Shown: positions 1 through 9,153 of the stretch, one piece after another
Layout of the letters: each line of letters starts with the position of its first letter
Position numbering within the stretch: position 1 is the stretch's first letter
Assembly: GCF_009928415.1 (NCBI RefSeq)
Contig: NZ_JAABNN010000011.1
Coordinates: 62,001-126,000, forward strand
From: Bacillus sp. USDA818B3_A
GTDB lineage: Bacteria > Bacillota > Bacilli > Bacillales > Cytobacillaceae
Direction: 5' to 3'
DNA: 64,000 nucleotides
The notes under the pieces: generated by a model
Told to the model about the DNA's origin: nothing
The model's input: the letters and a program-made list of their open reading frames with translations, nothing else
Database searches by the model: none
Translations under genes and position numbers: made by a program

Positions 1-90
1 AGCTTCTTTTACTAACTCCTGAATGACCTCTTCTGTTACCATGACACTTTCTACGCAGCCCTTACATAGACTTTTTTGATTCACTGTCAT
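1..90 (-). CDS. Unrecognised small or partial protein, 3' end outside window
   Basis: An ATG at 90 follows a purine-rich AAGGCGGGGA ribosome site and opens a 30-codon frame that runs off the left edge without a stop. The visible N-terminus is polar and carries a CKGC motif (residues 9-12) followed by a helix rich in glutamate and valine. I do not recognise the family. It is not AraB, AraL or AraM, the products that might be expected beside the araA/araD operon. It lies on the same strand as abfA but is separated from it by a GC-rich palindromic repeat, so it may be a separate unit. Confidence 0.5.
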   Translation of the reverse strand, partial: MTVNQKSLCKGCVESVMVTEEVIQELVKEA

Positions 91-141
91 TCCCCGCCTT
101 CTTATTTATTCAATGTCTTTGTTAAATTGGTTTGTTGATTT

Positions 142-263
142 GCGCTCCAGGCGGCTTCGCTTTCCGCGGGCGTGCCGGGGAGCCTCCTCGGCGCGTTTCG
201 CGCCTGCGGGGTCTCCCCTGCCCCGTACTCCCGCAGGAGTCTTCGCCGCCTTCCGCTCCAATC
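142..263. repeat. GC-rich interspersed palindromic repeat
   Basis: This 120-bp stretch is far more GC-rich than its surroundings and is built of nested inverted repeats. The ends read gcgctccaggcggc and gccgccttccgctcca, so the outer arms (GGAGCG...GGCGGC) can pair, and inner blocks (ctcctcggcgcg/cgcgcctgcggg, ccgcgggcg, ccgcaggagt) can also fold. It starts seven bases after the abfA stop codon. Similar GGAGCGGAAGG...CCTGGAGCGC elements are, from memory, common between genes in Bacillaceae. It may act as a strong RNA fold or terminator. No coding potential is evident. Confidence 0.7.
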
Positions 264-269
264 ATAAGC

Positions 270-1757
270 TTATTCAATAACTAATGTCACAACAGACATA
301 GCTGGAAGTTTGATTGCTAATTTGTTATCTTCAACTGTCACACCAGTAAATTCTACTGGTTTCACAACATCCGGCTGTTCAAATGTATTATGAGCATTCA
401 TCGTGTCCGCAGTGATAATGGTGCCTGTCACCTTTGTATTTGCTGCCTTAATGCCGCGTAGGTCTAAATCTAATTCAGCTCCGTTTTGATGGTCGATATT
501 ACATAAGCTTACGTGAATCTTGCCTTCTGCATTTTTGGATGCAGATACGGTTACTTGCGGTAAGGTTTCACCGTTTAACTCGTATGTGCCAAATGAAGAA
601 TCAACCGCTAACACTTCAGCATCCTGGTGAACTTTGTACATATCAAATACATGATACGTTGGAGTAAGGATCATCTTTTCGCCTTCAGTCAGGATCATTG
701 CTTGTAATACGTTAACGGTCTGAGCAATATTTGTCATTTGAACACGGTCTGCATGATTGTGGAAGATGTTAAAGTGTAATCCGGCCACTAATGCATCACG
801 GATCGTATTTTGCTGATATAAGAAGCCTGGGTTTGTACCTGGCTCAACATCAAACCATGTACCCCATTCATCAATGATCATGCCGATGCGTTTTTGTGGA
901 TCATATTTATCCATAATGGTGCTGTGCTTGGTAATCAACTCATCCATATGAAGCGCTTTTTTCATGGTGATGAACCATTCATCTTCAGGGAAATCGATCG
1001 CAGATCCTTTTCCTGTCCAGAATTCACCTGGGATCGTGTAATAGTGAAGGCTTAAGCCATCCATTAACCAGTGAGCGTTTTTCATTAATACTTCTGTCCA
1101 GTTATAGTCATCGACATTAGCGCCGCCGGCAATCTTATAGATTTTGTTATCTCCGTAATTTCTTACATACGTTTGATAACGGCGATATAGATCTGCATAG
1201 TATTCAGGACGCATGTTTCCGCCGCAGCCCCAGTTTTCGTTACCTACACCGAAATACTTTAATTTCCAAGGCTCCGCGTGTCCATTTTCACTGCGCAAGT
1301 TGGCCATTGGTGATTCGCCTTCAAAAGTCATATATTCAACCCACTCAGACATTTCTTGAACCGTTCCGCTTCCAACGTTGCCGCAAATATATGGTTCACA
1401 TTCTAACAATTCACAAAGAAGCATAAATTCGTGAGTACCAAAGTGGTTGTTTTCAACGACACCGCCCCAGTGGGTATTAACCATACGTTTACGGTTTTCC
1501 TTAGGACCAATGCCATCTTTCCAGTGGTATTCATCGGCAAAACATCCGCCCGGCCAGCGAAGTACTGGAACTTTAATGTTCTTCAATGCGGCTAAAACGT
1601 CATTACGAATACCTTTTGTATTTGGGATGGAAGAATCCTCTCCAATCCAAATCCCTTCATATATACATCTTCCAAGGTGTTCGGCAAAATGACCATAGAT
1701 GTTTTTATTTATTTTTCCTTTTTGAATATCAGCGTTGATAATTACATTGTTTCCCAT
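270..1757 (-). CDS. abfA: Alpha-L-arabinofuranosidase, GH51
   Basis: A cytoplasmic glycosidase that removes terminal alpha-L-arabinofuranosyl groups from arabinan and arabinoxylan oligosaccharides. The protein is about 495 residues, near the usual 500 for the family, and has no signal peptide. The GH51 signatures are clear: the acid/base glutamate lies in GVGNENWG (about residue 174) and the nucleophile in IIDEWGTW (about 297), matching E175/E294 of Geobacillus AbfA. A TTG at 1760 directly precedes the ATG at 1757. GGAGG sits 9 bases before the ATG, so I prefer the ATG. It is the last clear gene of the araD-araA-tkt-abfA operon, and a second, different GH51 lies at 47.9-49.4 kb. Confidence 0.95.
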   Translation of the reverse strand: MGNNVIINADIQKGKINKNIYGHFAEHLGRCIYEGIWIGEDSSIPNTKGIRNDVLAALKNIKVPVLRWPGGCFADEYHWKDGIGPKENRKRMVNTHWGGVVENNHFGTHEFMLLCELLECEPYICGNVGSGTVQEMSEWVEYMTFEGESPMANLRSENGHAEPWKLKYFGVGNENWGCGGNMRPEYYADLYRRYQTYVRNYGDNKIYKIAGGANVDDYNWTEVLMKNAHWLMDGLSLHYYTIPGEFWTGKGSAIDFPEDEWFITMKKALHMDELITKHSTIMDKYDPQKRIGMIIDEWGTWFDVEPGTNPGFLYQQNTIRDALVAGLHFNIFHNHADRVQMTNIAQTVNVLQAMILTEGEKMILTPTYHVFDMYKVHQDAEVLAVDSSFGTYELNGETLPQVTVSASKNAEGKIHVSLCNIDHQNGAELDLDLRGIKAANTKVTGTIITADTMNAHNTFEQPDVVKPVEFTGVTVEDNKLAIKLPAMSVVTLVIE

Positions 1758-1825
1758 CAAAAAACGCCTCCAATTTTATTAAGATAGTTACAAAACGGCT
1801 TTTCTTATTTTGAGAATGAAAAGGA

Positions 1826-3841
1826 TTATATACGTTCTTTAATCTTTGTAATGATGGACTCAGGAGTGAATCCATATTCTTTCGCAATTCTGTCCCCAGG
1901 TGCAGAAGCTCCAAATGTGCTGATTCCAATGACAAGCCCTTCTCTGCCAACATATTGTGCCCAGCCTTGTGGTGAAGCTAATTCAATCGCCACGTTAAGC
2001 TTAATATCGTTTCTAAGGATGGATGCTTGGTATTCAAGAGATTGTTGATCAAATAGTTCCCATGATGGCATGCTGATGACACGGGTACTGATTCCTTCTT
2101 TTTCTAAGCCCTCTTTAACATCTAGTGCTAGATTTAATTCAGAACCAGTAGCAATCAATTGAACAACAGGTGTTTCAGCTGCACAGTCTGCTGCAATATA
2201 CGCACCTTTATTTACTTGTTCATCGGCCGTAGCAGCATCCGTGTTAACAGTTAGATTTTGTCTAGTTAAAACTAGCGCAACAGGACCATTTTGATTGGTT
2301 ACTGCATATTTCCAGGCTGCAGCAGTTTCATTGGCATCCGCTGGACGTAGCACAGTTACATTTGGAATGCCGCGGAGAGCTGATAATTGTTCTATTGGCT
2401 CATGTGTTGGTCCATCTTCACCGACAAAAATACTGTCGTGAGTAAAGACATAAACAACAGGTAAGTTCATTAGTGCCGATAACCGGATAGCTGGACGAAG
2501 ATAGTCAGAGAACACAAAGAACGTAGAACCGAATGGCTTCACACCGCCGTGAAGGGCCATACCATTTACAACGCCCCCCATTGCAAACTCGCGCACTCCA
2601 TAATAAACGTTACGTCCTTCATAAGAGCCAGGAGCGAATCTGCCTAAGTCTTTCATATGTGTCATCGTTGATGATTCAAGGTCTGCCGAACCGCCAATTA
2701 GATTAGGAATTTTCCTTGCTAGTCCATTTAATACTTGTCCGGAAGCGACACGAGTAGAAAGAGAGGTGCCTTTCTCATATACAGGTGCTTCCTGATCCCA
2801 ATCTTCTGGAAGCTCGCCTTTAAGCTCTCTCTCAAGACGTTCACCTAGTTCTGGGAACGCTTGCTTATATTGACTTAATAATTGGTCCCATTGCTGATTA
2901 GCTTCGATTCCTTTTGTTTTCACTTCGCTCCAGTATTCTTTAACTTCTTCTGGAATATAGAAGTCTTCTTGCGGCCAGCCGTAAAATTCTTTTGTCAATT
3001 TTACTTCCCCTGCACCAAGCGGTGAACCATGTGTACCTTGGTGGCCGCCTTTTCCGCCTTTATTAGGGCTTCCGTAGCCAAGAGTCGTTTTTACCTCGAT
3101 TAAGGTAGGTTTATTCAACTCTTTTCTAGCCTCTAAAAGAGCTTCTTCAATGGCAGCTAAGTTATTTTCCTCTTCGACACGAAGAACTTGCCAGCCATAA
3201 GCCTCAAAGCGCTGTGCCACATTTTCAGAGAATGAAAGATTTGCTTCCCCATCTAGTGTGATATTGTTAGAATCATAGATTACAACTAATTTTCCTAATT
3301 GCAGGTGACCGGCCAATGATGCCGCCTCAGCAGAAACACCTTCCATTAAGTCGCCATCCCCGCAAATTGCATATGTATAATGGTCAACAAGCGGGAAGTT
3401 TTCACGATTATAAACCGAAGATAAATGTGCTTCAGCCATCGCCATTCCTACACCCATGGCCACACCTTGACCTAATGGACCAGTGGTTGCATCTACACCT
3501 GCAGTGTGCCCAAATTCAGGATGCCCTGGGGTTTTGCTTCCCCATTGTCTGAACTGTTTTAAATCCTCAAGTGATACTTCATATCCACTCAAATGTAATA
3601 AACTATACAAAAGCATGGATCCATGACCTGCAGAAAGAACGAAGCGATCACGGTTAAACCATGTTGGGTTTGCCGGGTTATGATTCATGACTTTTGACCA
3701 TAAAACATGACCAGCAGGCGCCATTCCCATTGGCATCCCCGGATGACCGGATTTTGCTTTTTCGATTGCATCAATTGCTAGGGTTCTAATGGTATTGACT
3801 GCAAGCTGTTCTACTTGCAATTTATCAACTGTTTGACTCAA
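1826..3841 (-). CDS. tkt: Transketolase
   Basis: Transfers two-carbon units between pentose and triose/hexose phosphates, feeding xylulose 5-phosphate from arabinose and xylose breakdown into central metabolism. The 671-residue protein has the three expected regions: an N-terminal thiamine-diphosphate domain (GHPG 32-35, GHG 72-74, GDG at 161-163 followed by NNITLDG), a pyrimidine-binding middle domain ([25 protein letters not shown]) and a C-terminal domain. I chose the TTG at 3841 because GGGGAG lies 7 bases upstream and the sequence then reads [12 protein letters not shown], as in other bacilli. An upstream TTG at 3880 has no such site. Placement inside the arabinose operon suggests a pentose-induced isoenzyme besides a housekeeping copy. 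Confidence 0.95.
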   Translation of the reverse strand: MSQTVDKLQVEQLAVNTIRTLAIDAIEKAKSGHPGMPMGMAPAGHVLWSKVMNHNPANPTWFNRDRFVLSAGHGSMLLYSLLHLSGYEVSLEDLKQFRQWGSKTPGHPEFGHTAGVDATTGPLGQGVAMGVGMAMAEAHLSSVYNRENFPLVDHYTYAICGDGDLMEGVSAEAASLAGHLQLGKLVVIYDSNNITLDGEANLSFSENVAQRFEAYGWQVLRVEEENNLAAIEEALLEARKELNKPTLIEVKTTLGYGSPNKGGKGGHQGTHGSPLGAGEVKLTKEFYGWPQEDFYIPEEVKEYWSEVKTKGIEANQQWDQLLSQYKQAFPELGERLERELKGELPEDWDQEAPVYEKGTSLSTRVASGQVLNGLARKIPNLIGGSADLESSTMTHMKDLGRFAPGSYEGRNVYYGVREFAMGGVVNGMALHGGVKPFGSTFFVFSDYLRPAIRLSALMNLPVVYVFTHDSIFVGEDGPTHEPIEQLSALRGIPNVTVLRPADANETAAAWKYAVTNQNGPVALVLTRQNLTVNTDAATADEQVNKGAYIAADCAAETPVVQLIATGSELNLALDVKEGLEKEGISTRVISMPSWELFDQQSLEYQASILRNDIKLNVAIELASPQGWAQYVGREGLVIGISTFGASAPGDRIAKEYGFTPESIITKIKERI

Positions 3842-3889
3842 AAGGTATCTCCCCTTTATTACAATAGAAATTAGTCTCAACTTAACATC

Positions 3890-3914
3890 AGGGCTATTAT
3901 TTTCTAATAGCCCT
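3890..3914. other. Intercistronic stem-loop between araA and tkt
   Basis: Two perfect 10-base arms, agggctatta and taatagccct, are separated by five bases. A T-run follows only on the + strand, where no gene is being terminated. In the leftward mRNA the hairpin lies between araA and tkt without a U-tract, so a role in mRNA processing or stability is more likely than full termination. Confidence 0.6.
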
Positions 3915-3947
3915 GTTTTTTTATTTAGTAGATTTAAAACTTTTTAA

Positions 3948-5435
3948 TTAACGAAAGATAACGTCGTTCCAACGGATTTCGTTATTAAATGCATGTGTGT
4001 TTGTGTCATTGTTAATTAATAGGAATTCAATTCCAGCTAGTTCAGCAAAGTCTCTAAGCTGTTCAACCGTTACTTTATAGGAGAAACCTGTATGGTGTGC
4101 ACCGCCAGCTTGGATCCAGTTTTCAACCGCTTGACTTAAAGATGGCTGGGTCTTCCATAATACACGGGCAACAGGAAGCTTTGGCATATCTTTTTCTAGC
4201 TCGATTGCATCTACTTCATTTACAAGCAGACGGAAACGATGTCCAAGGTCAACGATGGTTGCATTCAATGCTGACAAGCCGCCTTTTCCATCAAATACAA
4301 TTCGTGCAGGGTCTTCTTTACCGCCGATTCCAAGTGGATGAACTTCGATTTTCGGACGAGTAGCAGAGATAGTTGGGCAAACTTCAAGCATGTGAGAACC
4401 AAGAACCATTTCATTTCCAGGCTCAAAATGATACGTATAATCTTCCATGAAGGAAGTCCCTTCGTTACCTGCAATAATTTTCATCAATCTTACAAGAGCA
4501 GCTGTTTTCCAGTCCCCTTCACCAGCAAAGCCATAGCCTTGTTCCATTAAACGCTGACACGCTAAACCAGGAAGCTGACGGATTCCATGTAAATCTTCAA
4601 AGGTAGTAGTGAATGCAGTGTAACCGCCTTCTGTTAAGAATGCTTTCATACCAAGCTCGATTCTTGCTTGATAACGGATGGCATCGCGAACTGGACCATC
4701 AGTCAATCCTTCTGGAGTGATATCATATTTCTCTTCATATTCAGCCATTAACTGATCAATTTCCTGCTCTGTCACATCATTCATACGTTGAACAAGGTCG
4801 CCTACACCATAACCATTTACTGTCCAGCCAAACTTGATTTGTGCCTCTACCTTATCCCCTTCAGTTACTGCGACTTCGCGCATGTTATCGCCAAATCTGG
4901 CAACTTTAAGGTTTTTGCTCTCCTGGAATGCAGCGGCTGTTCTCATCCAGCTGCCAATGCGCTCTCTTACTTCTTGGTTTTCCCAATGTCCTACTACTAC
5001 CTTACGCTTTACTTTCATGCGTGCAGCAATGAAACCATGTTCACGGTCACCATGAGCTGCTTGGTTTAAGTTCATGAAATCCATATCAATTGAATCCCAT
5101 GGAATATCACGATTAAATTGTGTAGCTAAATGCAGATAAGGCTTTTGTAAAGAAGAAAGTCCGGCAATCCACATTTTAGAAGGTGAGAAAGTGTGCATCC
5201 AAGTAATGATACCCGCACAATTTTCATCCGCATTCGCTTCTAGGATCAATTTGCGGATGGAATCTGAATCTTTTACGACTGATTTAAAAACTAATTTATA
5301 AGAAACAGCAGGATCCTTATCCAATGCATTTACAATTGTTTTTGAGTTTTCTTCTACTTGGCGAAGTACATCTTCTCCGTATAATAATTGACTTCCTGTT
5401 ACAAACCAGAATTCATATGCTTTTGTAGTTAACAT
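3948..5435 (-). CDS. araA: L-arabinose isomerase
   Basis: Converts L-arabinose to L-ribulose in the cytoplasm, the first step of the arabinose pathway. At 495 residues it has the normal length. Metal and active-site residues are in place by comparison with E. coli AraA: E306 in GEGDWK, E331 in MEDYTYHF, H348 in GSHMLE, and the histidines of GGAHHTG (447/448). GGAGG stands 7 bases before the ATG. It lies 121 bp after araD and 107 bp before tkt on the same strand. The order araD-araA without araB between them is unusual, because these two genes normally travel with the kinase. Confidence 0.98.
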   Translation of the reverse strand: MLTTKAYEFWFVTGSQLLYGEDVLRQVEENSKTIVNALDKDPAVSYKLVFKSVVKDSDSIRKLILEANADENCAGIITWMHTFSPSKMWIAGLSSLQKPYLHLATQFNRDIPWDSIDMDFMNLNQAAHGDREHGFIAARMKVKRKVVVGHWENQEVRERIGSWMRTAAAFQESKNLKVARFGDNMREVAVTEGDKVEAQIKFGWTVNGYGVGDLVQRMNDVTEQEIDQLMAEYEEKYDITPEGLTDGPVRDAIRYQARIELGMKAFLTEGGYTAFTTTFEDLHGIRQLPGLACQRLMEQGYGFAGEGDWKTAALVRLMKIIAGNEGTSFMEDYTYHFEPGNEMVLGSHMLEVCPTISATRPKIEVHPLGIGGKEDPARIVFDGKGGLSALNATIVDLGHRFRLLVNEVDAIELEKDMPKLPVARVLWKTQPSLSQAVENWIQAGGAHHTGFSYKVTVEQLRDFAELAGIEFLLINNDTNTHAFNNEIRWNDVIFR

Positions 5436-5556
5436 TGTAATTCCTCCTAAGTAATAATGGATTGAAGATATTTATACTTTTTATTGTTAATTGGTTTTCT
5501 AAAATAGGACATCCGTACAAGTCATTTCAAAGGCAGCCCTTGTCAATCGTCTTAAA

Positions 5557-6252
5557 CTACTTTTGGCCGTAATAGGCATTTGCTCCATGCTTGCGAAGAT
5601 AATGTTTATCAAGCAAGTATTGGTCGATAGGCTGTATTTGTGGGTTTAAGATAAAAGTATTTAGTGCCATTTTGGCTACTTCTTCTAGAACAACCGCATT
5701 GTGAACAGCTTGGTCGGCATTTTTCCCCCAGGAAAATGGAGCATGACCAGATAGTAAGATTCCAGGCATGGCTACAGGATCTAGTCCTTGTTTTTCAAAG
5801 GTTTCAATGATTACATTTCCTGTTTCAAGCTCATAACCTCGTTCAATTTCCTCTTGAGTCAAGGTGCGGGTACATGGGATCTCTCCGTAAAAATAATCCG
5901 CATGTGTTGTCCCAAGTGCAGGAATTGGACGTCCTGCTTGTGCCCAGCTTGTAGCCCCTGGTGAGTGAGTATGCACAATTCCGCCAATTTGCGGGAATGC
6001 CCGATATAAAGCTAAGTGTGTTGGTGTATCTGAAGAAGGTCTTAATGTACCTTCCACGATGTTTCCATCCAAATCTAAAACAACAAGATCATCGATTTTC
6101 AACTCATCATATGGAACACCACTTGGTTTAATCACGACAAGACCTGATTCACGGTCAATTCCGCTCACATTTCCCCAAGTAAATGTAACCAAACCATGTT
6201 TAGGGAGAGCTAGGTTTGCTTCCAAAACTTCTCTTTTCAAATTTTCTAACAT
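5557..6252 (-). CDS. araD: L-ribulose-5-phosphate 4-epimerase
   Basis: Interconverts L-ribulose 5-phosphate and D-xylulose 5-phosphate, the last step before the pentose phosphate pathway. The 231-residue protein belongs to the class II aldolase/epimerase family: TWGNVSGID and [10 protein letters not shown] near the N-terminus, and the zinc-binding [16 protein letters not shown] segment in the middle. GGAGGAGG lies 7 bases before the ATG. It is the first gene of the leftward ara operon, directly behind the control region with two AraR-type palindromes and a cre box. Its substrate requires ribulokinase, which is not encoded in the window. Confidence 0.97.
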   Translation of the reverse strand: MLENLKREVLEANLALPKHGLVTFTWGNVSGIDRESGLVVIKPSGVPYDELKIDDLVVLDLDGNIVEGTLRPSSDTPTHLALYRAFPQIGGIVHTHSPGATSWAQAGRPIPALGTTHADYFYGEIPCTRTLTQEEIERGYELETGNVIIETFEKQGLDPVAMPGILLSGHAPFSWGKNADQAVHNAVVLEEVAKMALNTFILNPQIQPIDQYLLDKHYLRKHGANAYYGQK

Positions 6253-6312
6253 ACTGTTTCCTCCTCCTTCACCAATGGTATACTTCGTGATGAAAGTGAT
6301 CTGTCTTTCATA

Positions 6313-6327
6313 AGAATACGTTTACAA
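6313..6327 (-). promoter_or_regulatory. cre box (CcpA site) upstream of araD
   Basis: On the minus strand the bases read TTGTAAACGTATTCT, which fits the relaxed cre consensus WTGNAANCGNWNNCW at every position. It lies about 60 bp upstream of the araD start codon, where CcpA would block transcription when glucose is present. Confidence 0.65.
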
Positions 6328-6397
6328 ATCATATAAAAAATTTTAATGCATCATGAAAGATTAATAGCTTTTCCAATGATTCTATAAGTATATTTTG

Positions 6398-6411
6398 CTA
6401 TACGTACAAGG
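6398..6411. promoter_or_regulatory. AraR-type operator 1 (araD promoter)
   Basis: ctatacgtacaagg centres on 6403.5 and is the inverted counterpart of the second site. The core (TATAC/GTACAA) matches the TTGTAC-GTACAA pattern known for Bacillus AraR. Assignment to AraR is inferred from the araR gene at 12.2 kb. Confidence 0.6.
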
Positions 6412-6470
6412 TGAGGCAGCATGGATGAACTGCTTACCATTAATCCTTACAAGTTATCCGAACAACTTCA

Positions 6471-6484
6471 ACTTGTACGTATAA
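6471..6484. promoter_or_regulatory. AraR-type operator 2 (araD promoter)
   Basis: acttgtacgtataa centres on 6478.5, 75 bp (about seven helical turns) from operator 1. Paired, helically phased operators with looping are known for the B. subtilis araA promoter. Confidence 0.65.
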
Positions 6485-6577
6485 CCTTGATTAAATTTTA
6501 CCATCTATCTATTTTTTTTCAATGGTATTTTTAAAATTAATTCAAGTTTTCTATTATTTTTTTTATTTATCATTATT

Positions 6578-6615
6578 GTAAAGATAATATCTGGAGATTT
6601 AGATATTATCTTTAC
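6578..6615 (-). terminator. Hairpin downstream of the GH43 gene
   Basis: The arms gtaaagataatatc and gatattatctttac pair perfectly over 14 bases around a 10-base loop, 34 bp past the GH43 stop codon. The minus-strand T-tract is poor, so it may be an mRNA end stabiliser rather than a classical terminator. Confidence 0.5.
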
Positions 6616-6649
6616 GTTTTCTTTATACCAACTATTCTTTTATTATCTT

Positions 6650-8110
6650 CTACTTTGCTATGATTTTCTTCCCCCAGATAACCGTACCTTCTTGATTCAT
6701 CCCGGTGAATGCCAAGGTGCCTTTCCAGTTCTCCCAATCCCATGTTGGAAGGACTTTGACAGTAATATCCCAATAGTCTTCAGGAGCATTACCCGGATCA
6801 TAGACAGACAACTTTAATGTATTTTTACCGGTTAATTCCCACTGACTTTTTCCTTTACCATCTTTGATTTTTCCGTTAGCCAATAACTGAAGCTTAGTGG
6901 ACCTTTGGACTCCATCATCAAAACGATTTAAACTAATTTGCTGCCATTCTCCAATTAAATTGGACTCTGACACTTTTTGCTCTGTCTCCCCTGCATATCG
7001 TTCTGGTGAAACGACCGGCCAGCCATCATCCGTCCAGACCATTTTCCTTACATGCAAATGCGACCAATATTTATCCTCTCCAGCTCTGGCATTGTGAATG
7101 AGATAATAGTTTTCTCCATCCTGCAGCAAACCATTATGTCCTGTACCAAGCCAGCCAGGGTCGTTACCGAACGAATACGGTCCGACAATCTTATTCCCTG
7201 TATTAAAAGATTCATCGCTTGGGTCAATCATGTCCCTACCGTTGTAGTCTACAAACGGTCCTGTGATATTCTTAGAGCGGCCCACTCTCACATTATAGGT
7301 ATCTTCCAGCCAGTCATAGGAAACAGTTAAATAATAGTAACCTGTTTTTTTGTTATAGATTATTTCCGGGCCTTCAATCCCGAAGTTCATATCTTTCCTT
7401 TGTGCTAGAAGTGTTCCTTGATTGTTTGGATTGACTAATTTCCCTGTGTTTTTATCCACTTTGCTAATAAAAATGCCGCCAAAATAGGAGCCATAGACCA
7501 TCCATGGCTGGCCATTTTTATCCAAAGTGACAGCAGGGTCAATTGCGTTTACCGTATTCCCGTCACCTTCTTTTGTTTTAAAAACAGCCCCTTCATCTTT
7601 CCATGGACCTGCAATTTTGTCGCTAGTTGCTAAACCAATATAAGAGTTTCTTTTCCCTACTTCAGAAACGGAATAATATAAATAGTATTTTCCATTTATT
7701 TTAATAGCATTTGGTGCCCAAAAGGTCGTACCATGTGTCCAATCCCACGCTTCTTGGGATACTTGTTCAAACACACGTCCGACAAATTGCCAATGTATCA
7801 AATCTTTGGATTTCCTAATTTGAATCCCTGGAGTCGGCGGTGCTCCCACCATATAATCTGTGGAGAACACATAATACCAGCCATCGGCCCTTATAATGGT
7901 TCCATCATGAGTGAAATTAGTAGTCCATTCCTTCTCATTGTATAAAACATCCGTATTAACATTTTTAAACGGAGCGGCTGCAGGAGCTTTTGGCAGCTTA
8001 ATTCCTGTAAAATCATCTTCCTTAGGGTGGTAGTGTCGATAAGTTAATAGTGCAGCTGGAATGATAATAGCTATTAATAAACCCAGCAGTACAAATTTTG
8101 TATTTTTCAT
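6650..8110 (-). CDS. Endo-alpha-1,5-L-arabinanase, GH43, membrane-anchored or exported
   Basis: Cuts the alpha-1,5-arabinan backbone, supplying oligosaccharides to AraNPQ. The 486-residue protein starts with a short basic stretch and a hydrophobic segment (residues 6-23) without a lipobox or clear signal-peptidase site, so it may stay anchored in the membrane. The five-bladed propeller of GH43 follows: the base aspartate in FTHDG (D69), the pKa-modulating aspartate in AIDPAV (D191), the acid glutamate in EGPEI (E246) and the metal-associated histidine in GTGHNG (H325). The last 100 residues form an extra C-terminal domain as in B. subtilis AbnB. It lies downstream of araQ beyond a terminator-like hairpin and is the only hydrolase here with an export signal. 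Confidence 0.88.
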   Translation of the reverse strand: MKNTKFVLLGLLIAIIIPAALLTYRHYHPKEDDFTGIKLPKAPAAAPFKNVNTDVLYNEKEWTTNFTHDGTIIRADGWYYVFSTDYMVGAPPTPGIQIRKSKDLIHWQFVGRVFEQVSQEAWDWTHGTTFWAPNAIKINGKYYLYYSVSEVGKRNSYIGLATSDKIAGPWKDEGAVFKTKEGDGNTVNAIDPAVTLDKNGQPWMVYGSYFGGIFISKVDKNTGKLVNPNNQGTLLAQRKDMNFGIEGPEIIYNKKTGYYYLTVSYDWLEDTYNVRVGRSKNITGPFVDYNGRDMIDPSDESFNTGNKIVGPYSFGNDPGWLGTGHNGLLQDGENYYLIHNARAGEDKYWSHLHVRKMVWTDDGWPVVSPERYAGETEQKVSESNLIGEWQQISLNRFDDGVQRSTKLQLLANGKIKDGKGKSQWELTGKNTLKLSVYDPGNAPEDYWDITVKVLPTWDWENWKGTLAFTGMNQEGTVIWGKKIIAK

Positions 8111-8142
8111 CTTTTAGTCTCCAATATTGGCACGATATAACA

Positions 8143-8182
8143 AAAGGCACTTATCAAATACAACTGATAATAAGTGCCCTTT
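8143..8182 (-). terminator. Terminator between araQ and the GH43 gene
   Basis: In the minus-strand transcript the arms GGGCACTTATTATCA and TTGATAAGTGCC pair, with TTTTG after the stem. It lies 46-85 bp past the araQ stop and ends 32 bp before the GH43 start, so the arabinanase is expressed by read-through or its own promoter. Confidence 0.7.
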
Positions 8183-8227
8183 CGTTTTCCTTCTATTAAA
8201 CTATGAAATCTACTTAAATAATCTGGA

Positions 8228-9112
8228 TCAACCTTTTACACCAGAAATCGCAATGGACTCGATAATCTGTTTTTGGAAGATAATGAATACGATTAACATT
8301 GGCAGTAACGCTACCATAGAAGCCGCCATGATCAGCGGGTAGTCACTTTGAATCGCATATGATGCGTTAAAGTTTGCGATAACTAACTGTAATGTTTGTT
8401 TTTCTGGTGAGTTCAAGTAAAGAATTGGACCTAAGTAATCATTCCAGATTCCCATGAACCATAGAATCAACTGAGCAGCTACCGCTGGTTTGATTAACGG
8501 GAAGATAATCTTATAAAAAATTTGGAAATAAGAGCATCCATCAATTTTCGCCGCTTCAATAATTGAATTTGGAATGCTGGTTAAGAATTGGCGTAAAAAG
8601 AAAATCATGAATATGTTACCAAACAACCCAGGGATGATTAATGGCAGTAAACTATCGATCCAGCCAATATTTGAGAACATAATGAATTGTGGAATCATAA
8701 CTACAGGGTACGGAATCATTACTGATGCAAATAACAGCATGAAGATTTTATTTTTCCCAGCAAAGTGTAATTTCGAAAAAGCAAACGCCGCTAAGCTGGA
8801 TGTAAATGTTCCAATCACTGTTACAGTTACGGCTACGATTAAACTATTGCTGATACCGGTTAAAAGCGGCCCCATACTCCAAATTTCAGTGTATTTACTA
8901 AATGAGATTGTTTCAGGAATCCAAACCGGCGGCAAGGCAAAGACATCTTCCTTTGATTTAAGCGAAGTGGAAAACATCCATAGTAACGGAGCTACCATGA
9001 AGATGGCTCCAATACTCAATAAGATAAAGACAAGTGTATTGGTAATTCTATTTTTTTTCTTTTCAGACATTGGCTCAGCTTTAACCGACTTTTTCGCCAT
9101 TGCAACTTCCAT
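8228..9112 (-). CDS. araQ: Arabinose-oligomer ABC transporter permease AraQ
   Basis: Inner-membrane permease of the CUT1 (MalG) family, importing arabino-oligosaccharides with AraP and AraN. At 294 residues it has about six membrane helices and the conserved EAA loop (IIEAAKIDGCSYFQIF, about residues 180-200) that contacts the ATPase. The N-terminus is long and lysine-rich (first 25 residues). AAAGGGGC lies 7 bases before the ATG. The order araN-araP-araQ equals that in B. subtilis. No MalK-type ATPase is encoded nearby, as is normal for this system, which borrows MsmX. Confidence 0.92.
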   Translation of the reverse strand: MEVAMAKKSVKAEPMSEKKKNRITNTLVFILLSIGAIFMVAPLLWMFSTSLKSKEDVFALPPVWIPETISFSKYTEIWSMGPLLTGISNSLIVAVTVTVIGTFTSSLAAFAFSKLHFAGKNKIFMLLFASVMIPYPVVMIPQFIMFSNIGWIDSLLPLIIPGLFGNIFMIFFLRQFLTSIPNSIIEAAKIDGCSYFQIFYKIIFPLIKPAVAAQLILWFMGIWNDYLGPILYLNSPEKQTLQLVIANFNASYAIQSDYPLIMAASMVALLPMLIVFIIFQKQIIESIAISGVKG

Positions 9113-9153
9113 TTTTCTAGCCCCTTTCTATTACTTTTTTAAAATCACCGTTC

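Larger units (their letters stand above)
6253..6649 (-). promoter_or_regulatory. Control region of the araD-araA-tkt-abfA operon
   Basis: This 397-bp AT-rich stretch holds no gene. It contains a cre-type box near the araD start, two AraR-type palindromes 75 bp apart, and at its far end a 14-bp perfect hairpin just downstream of the GH43 gene. I could not assign a sure -35/-10 pair. Confidence 0.7.

Noticed and set aside
5507..5522. AraR-like half site ccgtacaagt between araD and araA
   Set aside because: Only the right half fits; the left half has no symmetry. Too weak to list as an operator.
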